Source of the DNA: Natronoglomus mannanivorans
GTDB taxonomy: Archaea > Halobacteriota > Halobacteria > Halobacteriales > Natrialbaceae
DNA: 64,000 nt
NCBI GenBank assembly: GCA_025517485.1
Contig: JAOPKB010000003.1
Span: forward strand, 372,001 to 436,000
Direction of reading: 5' to 3'
A program made the translations under genes and the position numbers. The notes beneath the pieces were generated by a model. The model did not search any database. It had not been told where the DNA came from and saw only the letters and a program-made list of their open reading frames with translations. Shown in pieces: positions 1-8,856 of this stretch (position 1 is its first letter; every line of letters starts with the position of its first letter).

Positions 1-73
1 CGGAGACACCAGAAACGCGAATCCGACAGCGATCACTCGAGGGGTCGAAAGACGACGCTGCCGTGGAGGAGCC

Positions 74-448
74 TCACCCGCGACGGATCAGACCCTGGAT
101 CCGGCTTCGGACCTCGTCGGCGGAGTCGTAGGTCTCGTCGTCGACCGGGGCGAGTACGTCGTCGACCGACTTCCACCCCTCCTGTGATTCGACCTCGCGG
201 TCACCGTGGGCTTCGATCAGGTCCTCGGTGGTCGTCGGATACTCCTGTTCCTCGAGTGCCTCGTCGAGCTCTCCGAGTCGTTCGCCGGGATCGTCGTGGA
301 CCGGTTCGAGTTCGTCGGGGTCGGGGTCGGGGTCGGGCTCTGGCTCCGCTTCGTCGCCTCGCTCACGCGCCTCCTCGAGTTCTCGTTTTCGCTGTCGTCG
401 CTCCTCGTCGTCGGCTTGCTTGTTTCGGCCCTTTTTGTCGTCTGCCAT
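74..448 (-). CDS. DUF5789-like acidic protein
   Basis: A 124-residue, very acidic, hydrophilic protein with no membrane segment. The N-terminal third is charged and probably helical (KRELEEARERGDE), followed by a low-complexity run of Asp-Pro repeats (EPEPDPDPDPDELEP). The compact C-terminal half (EYPTTTEDLIEAHGDREVE to the end) resembles the haloarchaeal DUF5789 family as I remember it; the biochemical role of that family is unknown. The start chosen is the internal ATG giving MADDKKGRNKQ, because an upstream ATG adds only MYW. The DP repeat is encoded by a hexanucleotide-like run and may vary in length between strains. It stands alone, downstream of a YeiH-type exporter on the same strand. 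Confidence 0.7.
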   Translation of the reverse strand: MADDKKGRNKQADDEERRQRKRELEEARERGDEAEPEPDPDPDPDELEPVHDDPGERLGELDEALEEQEYPTTTEDLIEAHGDREVESQEGWKSVDDVLAPVDDETYDSADEVRSRIQGLIRRG

Positions 449-567
449 CCAGTACACTACGACCGTGAGCGGGAAAACGGTGTTGTCGCTCGCGGATGAA
501 TTTTATCGTTCGTGAACGGATTCGTGTCCTCGGGGACGGCTTCGTGAACATCCGCATCGTCGCTTGC

Positions 568-1557
568 CTACAGCACTGCCAGTGCGACCGCCAGCGATAG
601 AACGCTCGCGATCACCATCGCCGTGAACACGACGAGCGCGGGACCGATGCCGATTCTCCTGAGGTCCCCGATTCGAATCTCCGTTCCGAGTCCGACGAAC
701 GCGAGCAGGAACAGCCAGTCGACCGCGTTCGCGATCGAGGCCTGTTGATCCGGCGAGAAGACGCCAGCACTCGCGAGCACGACGACCGCGAGAAATCCCA
801 GAACGAACTTCGGGAAGTTCGCCAACAGCAGTCGCCACGAAGTCGAGCCACCGGACCCGCGGCGCGCGTAGTAGCTCGCGTACCCGAGCGCCACGACCCC
901 GATCAGGGCGTTGCGGGCGAGTTTCGTCATCGTCGCCCACTGACCGGCGACCTCCGAGTGGGCGAACCCGACCGCCACCACCGGTCCGGTCGAGAGCATG
1001 CTCACGCCGGCCCAGACACCGAAGACGACTCCCGAGAGCTCGAGGTGGGCGCCGACGATCGGGTAGACGACGATCGTGATCGCGTCCACCAGCAAGACGA
1101 CGCCCGCAGCGTAAGCGATCTGCGTTTCTCGGGCGCGGATCCCGCCACCGACAGCGACGACTGCAGAGACCCCGCAGATCCCGGCGCCGGCGGCGAGCAA
1201 CGACCCCAATCGTTCGGGTAGTCCGGCGACGTTTCGGGCGATTCCCTCGACGGTGAGGACCGTCACCGTCACGGTGGCACCCATCAACAGGAGAACAGTA
1301 CTGCCGGTTTCGACGATCGAATCGATCGTCAGCGATGCGCCGAGTAGAACGATCCCCGCGGCGAGCCACACGTTGTGCGTCGCCGTCCCAGGACGGAGTC
1401 GCTCGGGAACGCCGACGCTGTTCGTCAGGAGGACGCCGAGCCCGATCGCGAGCAGCAACTCGTTGATTCCGACGAGCGACGACAGACCGCGGGCCAACAC
1501 GGCTCCGAGACAGAGGACGACGAACCCGGGCAGCGCTCTGGCGACAGCGGCTCTCAT
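568..1557 (-). CDS. YeiH/UPF0324-type membrane transporter (putative sulfate exporter family)
   Basis: A 329-residue polytopic membrane protein with about ten hydrophobic helices. It matches the YeiH/UPF0324 family in length and in signature stretches such as LLLAIGLGVLLTNS near the N-terminus, AAGAGICGVSAVVAV in the middle, and a C-terminal WLFLLAFVGLGTEI segment. Some family members are annotated as sulfate exporters, but the transported substrate is not established. The start is placed at the ATG giving MRAAVARALPG, because the stop codon of a small upstream reading frame overlaps it as ATGA, the usual haloarchaeal arrangement for coupled genes. Upstream in-frame ATGs would add an arginine-rich tail unlike the family. 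Confidence 0.8.
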   Translation of the reverse strand: MRAAVARALPGFVVLCLGAVLARGLSSLVGINELLLAIGLGVLLTNSVGVPERLRPGTATHNVWLAAGIVLLGASLTIDSIVETGSTVLLLMGATVTVTVLTVEGIARNVAGLPERLGSLLAAGAGICGVSAVVAVGGGIRARETQIAYAAGVVLLVDAITIVVYPIVGAHLELSGVVFGVWAGVSMLSTGPVVAVGFAHSEVAGQWATMTKLARNALIGVVALGYASYYARRGSGGSTSWRLLLANFPKFVLGFLAVVVLASAGVFSPDQQASIANAVDWLFLLAFVGLGTEIRIGDLRRIGIGPALVVFTAMVIASVLSLAVALAVL

Positions 1558-1691
1558 GGACTGTCGACACCGGAGAGCGTGACGGGGAGGACGGGTGCCG
1601 TCCCATCGAGAACACCGTTCCAATCGACCTCGAGGGGACCCCAGCGGTCGATCGCACCCGTAATCACGCCGTCGAGCCGATCGTCCGTCAT
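1554..1691 (-). CDS. Small ORF coupled to the YeiH-type gene
   Basis: A 45-residue frame starting MTDDRLDGVITGAIDRW and ending at a TGA that overlaps the YeiH ATG (ATGA). The only support is this overlap, the acidic haloarchaeal composition and a TATA-like stretch (around 1710-1722) just upstream. I recognise no family. It could be a leader peptide or the first cistron of the transporter operon, or simply an untranslated leader that happens to be open. Confidence 0.35.
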   Translation of the reverse strand: MTDDRLDGVITGAIDRWGPLEVDWNGVLDGTAPVLPVTLSGVDSP

Positions 1692-1990
1692 GGGACTGTC
1701 TGATCGATCCGAGAGTGTATATGTACTGGTTCCCACCGTCGGAAGCGGTATTGTCTCCGCGTCACCGATCCACTCACCGTGACCGGGGACGCCAGACGTC
1801 TCACGACGATTCCTCGAGGTCGACCGGGTCGATGCGGTGTCGGACCCACTCTCGGCCGATATCGGGGCGGGACCCGACCGCCTCCACGTCGAACCCCACG
1901 ACGACAGGTTCGACCGTCTCGATCGGGTTACGTTGTATCTAGACGCTGAACGGAGCGAATAGCTATACTGCTGGCACTCGAATATGTACT

Positions 1991-2800
1991 ATGTTATCAC
2001 ACACCACGAGTGATCCGCTCGACGATATCGAGTTTCTCGCGCGGTCGGAACACCGCGTCACCGCGCTCGCCGCGCTGGCCGAGGGCCCCCAGAGTCGGGC
2101 CGACCTGCAGACACTGACCGGGGCGTCGGCGTCCACGATCGGTCGCACGTTACGCGAGTTCGAACACCGCCGGTGGAGCAAGCGAGACGGCCACCGGTTC
2201 GAGGCGACGCAACTGGGTACGTTCGTCGCGTCAGGACTGCAGGACCTGCTCGACCGGATCGAAACCGAGCACACGCTCCGGGACGTCTGGCAGTGGCTCC
2301 CGACCGAAGAGAGCGGATTCACCCTCGAGATGGGCACCGACGCGGTCGTGACGGAGGCGACGGTCACCGACCCCTACGGTCCGGTGAATCGATTCGTCTC
2401 GCTCCTCCGGGAGACCGACCGGTTTCGGTTCGTCGGGTTCGACGTCGCCTTGCTCGAACCGTGCAAGGACGAACTCTCTCGGCGGATCACCGGCGGTATG
2501 CACACGGAGATCATCGATCCGCCCAGCGTCGCCCGGTACATCCTCTCGACGTACGCAGAGCACTGTTCCGAACCGCTCGAGAGCGGCAATCTCGTCGTTC
2601 GGTTGCACGACGATCTCCCCTCGTACGGAATCAGTCTCTTCGACGACCGAATCGGGATCAGCGGTTACAACCCCGACAGCGGGACGGTACAGGTCTTCCT
2701 CGATACCGACGCGCCGGTGGCTCGCGAGTGGGCGGAGTCGACCTACGACAGCTACCGACGTGATGCGCGACCGCTCGCGCTCGAGACGCCCGTCGACTGA
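1991..2800 (+). CDS. HTH transcriptional regulator, FilR1-domain type
   Basis: A 269-residue regulator. Residues about 10-75 form a winged helix-turn-helix (RSEHRVTALAALAEG, then SRADLQTLTGASASTIGRTL as the recognition region). Residues about 120-260 match the FilR1/DUF1724 ligand-like domain typical of archaeal regulators, including the VRLHDDLPSYGISLFDDRIGI segment characteristic of that domain. It is expected to bind DNA as a dimer and respond to an unknown small molecule. It lies directly upstream of a run of thiol/oxidative-stress genes on the same strand and could control them, but no experiment or shared operator proves this. An AT-rich promoter (about 1960-1985) precedes the ATG. Confidence 0.85.
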   Translation: MLSHTTSDPLDDIEFLARSEHRVTALAALAEGPQSRADLQTLTGASASTIGRTLREFEHRRWSKRDGHRFEATQLGTFVASGLQDLLDRIETEHTLRDVWQWLPTEESGFTLEMGTDAVVTEATVTDPYGPVNRFVSLLRETDRFRFVGFDVALLEPCKDELSRRITGGMHTEIIDPPSVARYILSTYAEHCSEPLESGNLVVRLHDDLPSYGISLFDDRIGISGYNPDSGTVQVFLDTDAPVAREWAESTYDSYRRDARPLALETPVD

Positions 2801-2822
2801 CCGGATTGCACTCGGTGACGCT

Positions 2823-2912
2823 CGGTCATTGGCTGCGAGACGGTCACCGGTTGCGTGGTCGTCACCGGCTGCGAAACGGTCACCGGTTGCGAGACGGTCA
2901 CCGGCTGAGCGG
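2823..2912 (+). repeat. Five tandem 18-bp repeats upstream of a zinc-protein gene
   Basis: Five consecutive 18-bp units close to CGGTCACCGGTTGCGAGA begin at 2823, 2841, 2859, 2877 and 2895. They run directly into the conserved motif at 2916. Related 18-bp units precede two further genes downstream (about 3290-3325 and 3748-3783), so this is a shared upstream module rather than random low complexity. The opposite-strand reading (QPVT repeats) is not considered a protein. Confidence 0.85.
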
Positions 2913-2915
2913 TCG

Positions 2916-2940
2916 TCACGAGATGACTACATCCGTCTCC
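2916..2940 (+). promoter_or_regulatory. Conserved upstream motif, copy 1
   Basis: TCACGAGATGACTACAT followed by CCGTCTCC. It matches copies at 3337 and 3787, each 53-64 nt before the ATG of a small stress-related gene. The CTACAT part sits where a weak TATA element could act if the transcript leader is short. It is inferred to be a promoter or regulator-binding site. Confidence 0.6.
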
Positions 2941-2979
2941 CACTCGTTACTCGACGTACCGAACTCGAGGTCAGAGACG

Positions 2980-3171
2980 ATGGCAACAATTCCCCGACAG
3001 GAGCCGGCGACCGTATCGTGTCCGTACTGCGAGCGAGAAACGACCGTTTCGGTTCCAGACGACGTCGGCGCCGACGTCGATCTCGAGGTCAGACGGTCGG
3101 TCGCACTCTACGGCGAGCACACGACGGTCGTCTGTTCGGCCGATCACGAATTCTGGGTGTACTTCTGTTAA
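2980..3171 (+). CDS. Small zinc-binding protein (CPxC type)
   Basis: A 63-residue protein with a CPYC knuckle at residues 14-17 and C52/C63 near the C-terminus (VVCSADHEFWVYFC), which suggests one structural zinc site. The frame is open far upstream, but that extension is encoded by the 18-bp repeat array and is discarded; the ATG giving MATIPRQEPATVS is chosen. It is the first of a run of small redox/stress genes: DUF1059, AhpD-like and OsmC. Function is unknown. Confidence 0.7.
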   Translation: MATIPRQEPATVSCPYCERETTVSVPDDVGADVDLEVRRSVALYGEHTTVVCSADHEFWVYFC

Positions 3172-3289
3172 TCGAGGGTGGAGACGGTCTCGGCCCGCGA
3201 ACCTTCTTCTCCCGACGTGAACGACTATCCAACCGTTCGGTTCGGTGAGAGCGATCGCACTCGAGTCCCACGCGGGTCGTTGCAACCGA

Positions 3290-3360
3290 TGGTCGCCGTG
3301 CAGTGGGTGACCATCGTGCAGCCGGTGGCCGAACCGTCACGCGATGCCTATCTGATCTCC
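3290..3360 (+). promoter_or_regulatory. Upstream module of the DUF1059 gene (18-bp units plus motif copy 2)
   Basis: Two degenerate 18-bp units (about 3290-3307 and 3308-3325) precede TCACGCGATGCCTATCTG at 3337. The motif lies 58 nt before the DUF1059 ATG. The arrangement mirrors those at 2823-2940 and 3748-3812. Confidence 0.5.
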
Positions 3361-3394
3361 GTCCCCGTAGACCGCCTCGGAGGCGAACCCACCG

Positions 3395-3568
3395 ATGGCA
3401 CAAGCACGCAAACTCGACTGCGAGTCGGTATCGGCCGATTGCCGATTCATCATCCAGTCGGAGAACGAAGACGAAGCGATCGAACTGGCCAAGAAACACA
3501 TGAAAGACGTCCACGGAAAAGACTTCACGGACGACGAACTCAGAGAGGAGCATCTGCAGGTCGTCTGA
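3395..3568 (+). CDS. DUF1059 family protein
   Basis: A 57-residue protein starting MAQARKLDCESV. It has the features of DUF1059: C9 and C16 near the N-terminus (LDCESV, DCRF), a short amphipathic helix (EDEAIELAKKHMKDVHG), and a C-terminal DDELRE helix. This small family is widespread in archaea and bacteria and its role is unknown. Its position between a zinc protein and an AhpD-like gene, with the same upstream module as both, suggests co-regulation in a stress response. Confidence 0.85.
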   Translation: MAQARKLDCESVSADCRFIIQSENEDEAIELAKKHMKDVHGKDFTDDELREEHLQVV

Positions 3569-3747
3569 GGTCGCCGAGCAGTGATCCGACCCGATCTGAT
3601 CCGTTCGGACGGCACCGTTTCGAACGACTCGAGTGGCCGCCAGACGGGGTCGGTCTCGAGCCTGATTTTCACATTTCTCATCGGATTTCGCGTCTCGGTT
3701 CATCACACTCGCCGTCGGCTCGTCCCGGACGTGCAACTGACGACCGT

Positions 3748-3812
3748 CGGTCATCGACTGCAAGACGGTCAGTGACCGGCAGACTATCACGAGATGCCTA
3801 CATACCCGTCTC
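3748..3812 (+). promoter_or_regulatory. Upstream module of the AhpD-like gene (18-bp units plus motif copy 3)
   Basis: Two 18-bp units (3748-3765, 3766-3783) resembling CGGTCATCGACTGCAAGA lead into TCACGAGATGCCTACATA at 3787, 53 nt before the ATG at 3840. This is the cleanest copy of the shared motif. Confidence 0.6.
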
Positions 3813-3839
3813 GGTCGTAGCTCCGTTCGGTGAGTCACC

Positions 3840-4244
3840 ATGGTAACAGCCGACACACGAAACGAAATCGAACAGTCGCTCGGACAGGTTCCGAGTTGGA
3901 TGGAAGACCTCGCGGAACCGGCGAGTGACCACAGCTGGGGCATCTTCCGGGACCTCACGTTCGGGGAAACCGAGCTCTCCCCGCGGGAGAAAGCCCTCAT
4001 CGGGGTCGGCGTCGCGGCCGCGAGCAAGTGTCCCTACTGTACCCACTTCCACAAGGAAGAGGCGCGACTGGCGGACGTCACGGACGTCGAACTCGAGGAG
4101 GCGGTCACTCTCGCGGGTTCGACCCAGTACTTCTCGACGATCCTTCACGGAAACGAGGTCGATCTGAACGACTTCGTCGACGAAACGTCGGAGATCGTCG
4201 CGTTCCTCGAGGAACAAGCGGCTGCGTCGGCGGGGGCGGACTGA
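3840..4244 (+). CDS. Carboxymuconolactone decarboxylase family protein (AhpD-like)
   Basis: A 134-residue all-helical protein of the CMD/AhpD family. The redox motif is CPYCTHFH, with C64, C67 and H71 in the expected CxxC-x3-H arrangement of AhpD-like peroxidase partners. Length and the preceding segment (LSPREKALIGVGVAAASK) fit the family. The likely role is thiol-dependent reduction of peroxides or a related disulfide exchange; the partner is unknown. It sits 55 nt upstream of an OsmC-type peroxidase gene, supporting a detoxification cluster. A shared upstream motif (3787) links it to the DUF1059 and zinc-protein genes. Confidence 0.85.
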   Translation: MVTADTRNEIEQSLGQVPSWMEDLAEPASDHSWGIFRDLTFGETELSPREKALIGVGVAAASKCPYCTHFHKEEARLADVTDVELEEAVTLAGSTQYFSTILHGNEVDLNDFVDETSEIVAFLEEQAAASAGAD

Positions 4245-4299
4245 GCCTCCCTCCTATCGCCCGATTTCACGAGCAGACAGCGGACACACGAGAGAGATC

Positions 4300-4857
4300 A
4301 TGTCAACCAAAAACGGTGTAGACGTAGCGCAACTCGGCCATGCGGTCGACGCAATTACGGACGATTCGACGGTCGGTCAGTTTCGGTTTCGGGCGGAAAC
4401 CGAGTGGACCGACGGCCTGCAGTGTGTAACGACGATCGACGATTTCGATCAGGCGGGCGAACGGATTCACACCCGGGAGTTCACGATCGAGGGGGACGAA
4501 CCGGAACAGATCCTCGGGACGCGGACGGCGCCGAACGCGGTCGAACTCCTCCTCGCGGCCCTCGGGTCGTGTCTGAGCGTCGGCTACGCGGCCAACGCCG
4601 CCGCGATGGGTATCGACCTCGAGGAGCTCCGATTCGACCTCGAGGGTGACGTCGACCTCCGGGGGTTCCTCGGCATCTCCGAGGACGTCCGTGCGGGATA
4701 CAGTTCCGTGACCTGTACCGTGCACGTCGACGCGGATGCGACGCCGGAAGAACTCGACGAGCTTCGAGACCGGGTCGAAACCACGTCGCCGCTGCTGGAC
4801 ACGATCACGAACGCGGTTCCGGTCGAGACCGACGTGGTCGCCGTCCGAGAGGCGTGA
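4300..4857 (+). CDS. OsmC family protein
   Basis: A 185-residue OsmC-like protein. The two cysteines expected for OsmC/Ohr hydroperoxide reductases are present: C91 in LLAALGSCLSVGY and C139 in SSVTCTVHVDAD. The segment LGTRTAPNAVELLLAALG is the characteristic central helix region. The family reduces organic hydroperoxides using thiols, and the retained cysteines suggest this one is active. It closes the run of small stress genes starting at 2980 and is probably co-transcribed with the AhpD-like gene. Confidence 0.9.
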   Translation: MSTKNGVDVAQLGHAVDAITDDSTVGQFRFRAETEWTDGLQCVTTIDDFDQAGERIHTREFTIEGDEPEQILGTRTAPNAVELLLAALGSCLSVGYAANAAAMGIDLEELRFDLEGDVDLRGFLGISEDVRAGYSSVTCTVHVDADATPEELDELRDRVETTSPLLDTITNAVPVETDVVAVREA

Positions 4858-4908
4858 GCTGTCGACCCGACTCGCCGTCGAGTTCGATACGCCCCTAATT
4901 TATGGGGG

Positions 4909-6078
4909 ATGGGTTCGTCGGTGGGTTCGGTGAGAGGAGTCCCCCTCAGCGTCTCGACACTCTGGAGACCGCTCCAGTCCGACAGCCCGCTCGACGAAAC
5001 CGTAGCGATCGTCGCTATCGCCATCGTGACCGGTGCGGCGATCTGGTACTTCGGAAAGCGTCTGAAGACCCAGTTCCAAACAGAAGATGCGGAGGTCGTG
5101 CGGGCGGGGCTGTTGCTGGCTCTCACCAGCGTCGTCACTGTCGTTCTGTTGATGAGATGGAGCGCGACGAGTGAGATGCTCTCGATCGTCGGTATCGTTC
5201 AGTACGGCGTCGATGCGGGGGTTCGCGTCTTGCTCACGGTCGTTCTCTTCGCCGCCGCGTACACCGTCACCCGCGTCTTGAAGCGACTGCTTCTCAGTGG
5301 CAATCGCTCCTCGAGTCGAACGACGTCCGCGCATCAGCGTCGCGTCACCTTCTACGTCAGTCAGGTCGGGATCTACATCGCCGCCGTCGTCGGATCGTTT
5401 TCGCTGTGGGGAATTCAGTTGAGCAACCTGCTGTTCGGGGCTGGCGTCCTCGGCATCATCCTCGGTCTCGCCTTCCAGAACACGCTCGGGTCGATTCTCG
5501 CGGGGTTCGTGCTCATGCTCTCGCGACCGTTCGACGTCGGCCACTGGGTTCGAATCGGCGACCACGAAGGGTTCATCACGGAAATCACGATCAATCACGT
5601 CCGGCTTCGAAACCTCGACGGCGAACACGTCGTGCTCCCGAACGAAGCCGTCAGTAACCGGACGATCGTCAACCGGAGCGTCGAAGGCAAACTCCGACAG
5701 CGCGTCGAAGTCGGTGTCGACTACGACGTGGATCCAGCACACGCCGAATCCGTCGCGATCGAGGCGATCGAAGACCTCGACGAGATTTTGACACAGCCCG
5801 CCCCACAGGTGTTTCCGATCCGATTCGACGATTCTGCGGTGATACTCGAGCTCCGGTTCTGGATCGGCAATCCGACCCCCCAGCGAAAGTGGCGGGCGGT
5901 CCAGGCGGTCATCCACAGTGTCAAAACGACGTTCGAATCCGAGGGCGTCAAAATCCCGTTCCCCCAACGCGAGCTCACGGGACGGGCGGAGACCGGTGGC
6001 TTTCGTGTCGCCGACGATCCCTCGAGTGAATACGTGTATACGGAACGATCCGAGCCGTCGACGACGCGATCCGAGTGA
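4909..6078 (+). CDS. MscS-family mechanosensitive ion channel
   Basis: A 389-residue membrane protein. Hydrophobic helices occur at about 30-50, 65-82, 93-120 and 145-165. The pore-lining helix with the Gly/Ala pattern of MscS follows (LLFGAGVLGIILGLAFQNTLGS, about residues 170-190). A beta domain comes next (PFDVGHWVRIGDHEGFITEI, NHVRLRNLDGEHVVLPN), then an alpha/beta cytoplasmic domain. It is expected to release solutes under hypo-osmotic stress. The Ser/Glu-rich end after about residue 350 looks unstructured. A TATA-like element (TAATTTATG, near 4896-4904) lies immediately upstream. Confidence 0.9.
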   Translation: MGSSVGSVRGVPLSVSTLWRPLQSDSPLDETVAIVAIAIVTGAAIWYFGKRLKTQFQTEDAEVVRAGLLLALTSVVTVVLLMRWSATSEMLSIVGIVQYGVDAGVRVLLTVVLFAAAYTVTRVLKRLLLSGNRSSSRTTSAHQRRVTFYVSQVGIYIAAVVGSFSLWGIQLSNLLFGAGVLGIILGLAFQNTLGSILAGFVLMLSRPFDVGHWVRIGDHEGFITEITINHVRLRNLDGEHVVLPNEAVSNRTIVNRSVEGKLRQRVEVGVDYDVDPAHAESVAIEAIEDLDEILTQPAPQVFPIRFDDSAVILELRFWIGNPTPQRKWRAVQAVIHSVKTTFESEGVKIPFPQRELTGRAETGGFRVADDPSSEYVYTERSEPSTTRSE

Positions 6079-6120
6079 ACGCCGCTGAAACGGGTCGGTC
6101 GGCGTCGTTCACTCCAGACG

Positions 6121-8856
6121 TCACTGCTCGTCCACGACGGGAAGACTGAACGAGAACGTCGATCCCTCCCCCGGTTCGGAGTCGACCCAGATCTCCCCGC
6201 CGTGGCGCTCGACGATCCGTTTACACAGCGCGAGGCCGATTCCCGTGCCGTCGTGTTCCTCGTGTGTGTGCAGGCGCTGGAACACCTCGAAGATGCGTGC
6301 TTGGTCGTCGGAATCGATTCCACTCCCCTCGTCACGGATCGAGACGATCCACTCCGATCCGTCACGCTCAGCACTCACGTGAACGCGGGGCGGCTCGTCG
6401 TCGCTGTACTCGAGGGCGTTGTCCAGCAGGTTCTGGAACACCTGCCGGAGCTGTCCACGGTCACCGTGAACGGTCGGAAGCGATCCTGGGTCTGAATCCG
6501 AATCCGAATCCGAATCCAAATCCGAATCGGAGTCCGTTCCCGTCGTGATCTCGGCACCAGTCTCCTCGATCTGCAGTTGCAGGTCCGTCGTCGTGTCCTC
6601 GAGGACCGCGTCGAGATCGACCGGCTCGAACGGGTCTCCCTGCGTTTCGACGCGGGAGTACTCGAGCAGACCGTCGATCATCTCGCGCATCCGGTCGGCG
6701 CCGTCGACGGCGTACGCGAGAAACTCCCGTCCGTCGTCGTCTAACGCGTCGTCGTATCGGTTCTCGATCAACTGCAGGTAGCTCGTGATCATCCGCAACG
6801 GTTCCTGGAGGTCGTGACTGGCAGCGTAGGCGAACTGCTCTAAGCGCTCGTTGGACTCCTCGAGTTTGCGTTGATACTCCCGCCGTTCGGTGATGTCGGT
6901 CAGGGTTACGACGGCACGAGTCACGTCGCCGTGCTCGTCCGTGACCGGCATCCCGTGTTCCATGATGACTCGTCGCTCGCCGTCGAACGCCTCGATTTCG
7001 TAGGTGTGTGGCTCCACGACTGCGTCGCCCTGAAGCACCCGATACATCGTCCAATCTTCGGGGCCGACCGGCTCGCCAGTGTCCGCCCACGTCGCGGTAA
7101 ACTTGTCGTACTCCTCGACGGAGTCCGCCTCGAAGACGTCCCCGCCCCAGATCTCTCTGGCCGTGTCGTTCGCCCTGCGCAACGAGCCGTCCCCGTTCGC
7201 GACCACGACACCGACGGGCAAGACGCGAAACAGCGTCTCGAGTTGCTTCGTCTGTTCTTCGACCTCGAGTTCGGCTCGCTTGCGCTCGGTAATGTCGGTG
7301 AGCGCGCCAGGGAACCGCTCGGCGTTTCCGTCTTCGTCGCACTCGACGTGGCCTCGTGCGACGACCCATCGGAGTTCGTCGTCGGCGTTCCAGACGCGAT
7401 ACTCCTCCTCGTACTCGCCACACGTGTCGACGGTCTCCTCGATCCGTTCGGCGATACGGTCCTGGTCGTCTTCGTGGACTGCCGACAGGAATCGCTCGAG
7501 CGGGACGCCCTCCTGGGCGTCCTCCGGATCGATCCCGAACGTTCGAGCGAAGGAGGTCCCAGAGACGAACGTGTTCTCGGGAATTCGCCACTCCCAGGTC
7601 CCGACCGCACCGGCCTCGGTCGCAGCCTCGAACCGTTCGTTGGCCTCCTCGAGGCGTCGTTCGCGCTGTTTGCGTTCGGTGACGTCCTGGACGACGCCGA
7701 CGGCGCGAACTGGCTCGCCCTCACTGTCGAAGTGGAACTCTCCTTTCGCCGCGATCTCCCGTCGCTCGCCGTCGGCTCGGGTGATGCGACACTCGAAGTC
7801 CCAGCTTCCCGACTCGAATGCGTCCTCGAAGCGCTGGGTCACTCGCGGCCGGTCCTCGGGGTGGACGTGATCCAGAAAGGTCTCGACGTCCCAGTCCTCG
7901 AGCGGCTCCTCGTAGCCGAAGATCCGGTCGTGCTGTGGCGAGCGAACGGGGGACTCCTCGGTCTGGAGGTCGAGTTCCCACGTGCCCATCTCGCTGGCCT
8001 CGAGTGCGAGGCGCAACCGCTCTTCGCTTTGCTGTAGTTCTCGGATCATCTCGTCGCGCTCGGCTTCGCGCTCCTTGCGCTCGGTGACGTCCCGGAAGTA
8101 CACCGAAATACCGGTTTCAGAGGGGTAGAGGTTCGCCTCGACCCAAAAGTCGAGTCTGTCGTAGTAGAGTTCGTAGCTGGTCGCTTCCTGTGTGTCAAGC
8201 GCCGTCTGGAAGGCGTCCCAGACCTCGTCGATCTCGGCGGCGGAGGGAAACACGTCCCAGAGGACGTCGCCGAGGAGTTCCGCTTCGTCGTGCTGGAGGA
8301 GTTCCTCGGCACGTTCGTTGACGTGCGTGAACCGAAACTCGTCGTCGAGCGCGTAGAAGGCGTCGGTCACGCGCCCGAGAATCTCCTCGAGTTCGCTCTC
8401 TACCTCGCGTTGCTCGGTCACGTCGTCGAACACGAAGACGGCGCCGGCGAGGTCGCCGTTCTCGGTCCACTGGGGCGCACCGCCGACAGACAGCCAGACG
8501 CGGTCACCGCCCTCACGACGAAGACCGACGATCCGGTCGGCGACCGTCCCCTCACGGTCGACGACGTGATCGAACGGGGTTTCGCCTGACTCGAGGGGTT
8601 CGCCGGACTCGTCGACGAGGTCCCAGCGAGGACCGTCGTGGATGAGTTCGGCGAACGCGTCGCCAGCGAGTTCGTCGGCGGATCGTCCGAGGATCTCTTC
8701 GGCACGCTCGTTCGCGAACGTCACCTCGCCGTCGGTGTCGACGGCAGTGATCCCGTCGTCGATCGCGTGTACGAGCGCTCGACAGCGCTGACGGGTCCCG
8801 GATCCGTCCACGTCGTCCCAGAACGTCGGGTCGGCGTCCCCGACTCGGTTGCTCAT
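6121..8856 (-). CDS. Multi-PAS sensor histidine kinase
   Basis: A 911-residue soluble kinase with no membrane helices. Five PAS domains run at about 25-145, 155-260, 280-395, 405-525 and 535-655, each ending in a DxTER linker. HisKA lies at about 665-735 with the phospho-accepting H681 in AASHDLQEPL. The ATPase domain runs from about 790 to 908, with N box DNALEYS, G1 DEGSGI and G2 GTGIGLAL. Between HisKA and the ATPase core is a Ser-Asp repeat (residues 775-789) encoded by a 6-bp GAATCC run at about 6494-6535. It probably senses a cytoplasmic redox, oxygen or light cue. No response regulator is adjacent, as is common in haloarchaea. Confidence 0.9.
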   Translation of the reverse strand: MSNRVGDADPTFWDDVDGSGTRQRCRALVHAIDDGITAVDTDGEVTFANERAEEILGRSADELAGDAFAELIHDGPRWDLVDESGEPLESGETPFDHVVDREGTVADRIVGLRREGGDRVWLSVGGAPQWTENGDLAGAVFVFDDVTEQREVESELEEILGRVTDAFYALDDEFRFTHVNERAEELLQHDEAELLGDVLWDVFPSAAEIDEVWDAFQTALDTQEATSYELYYDRLDFWVEANLYPSETGISVYFRDVTERKEREAERDEMIRELQQSEERLRLALEASEMGTWELDLQTEESPVRSPQHDRIFGYEEPLEDWDVETFLDHVHPEDRPRVTQRFEDAFESGSWDFECRITRADGERREIAAKGEFHFDSEGEPVRAVGVVQDVTERKQRERRLEEANERFEAATEAGAVGTWEWRIPENTFVSGTSFARTFGIDPEDAQEGVPLERFLSAVHEDDQDRIAERIEETVDTCGEYEEEYRVWNADDELRWVVARGHVECDEDGNAERFPGALTDITERKRAELEVEEQTKQLETLFRVLPVGVVVANGDGSLRRANDTAREIWGGDVFEADSVEEYDKFTATWADTGEPVGPEDWTMYRVLQGDAVVEPHTYEIEAFDGERRVIMEHGMPVTDEHGDVTRAVVTLTDITERREYQRKLEESNERLEQFAYAASHDLQEPLRMITSYLQLIENRYDDALDDDGREFLAYAVDGADRMREMIDGLLEYSRVETQGDPFEPVDLDAVLEDTTTDLQLQIEETGAEITTGTDSDSDLDSDSDSDSDPGSLPTVHGDRGQLRQVFQNLLDNALEYSDDEPPRVHVSAERDGSEWIVSIRDEGSGIDSDDQARIFEVFQRLHTHEEHDGTGIGLALCKRIVERHGGEIWVDSEPGEGSTFSFSLPVVDEQ

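Noticed and set aside
1799..1938. Minus-strand stretch reading VEPVVVGFDVEAVGS ... WVRHRIDPVDLEESS
   Set aside because: Protein-like, but no start codon and a stop directly upstream; too short to support as a gene or remnant.
2752..2943. Minus-strand frame with QPVT repeats as a surface protein
   Set aside because: It is the complement of the 18-bp regulatory repeats and lacks a signal, length or conservation cue.
6871..8037. 388-residue frame antisense to the multi-PAS kinase
   Set aside because: Shadow of the acidic sense gene; composition lacks domain order.
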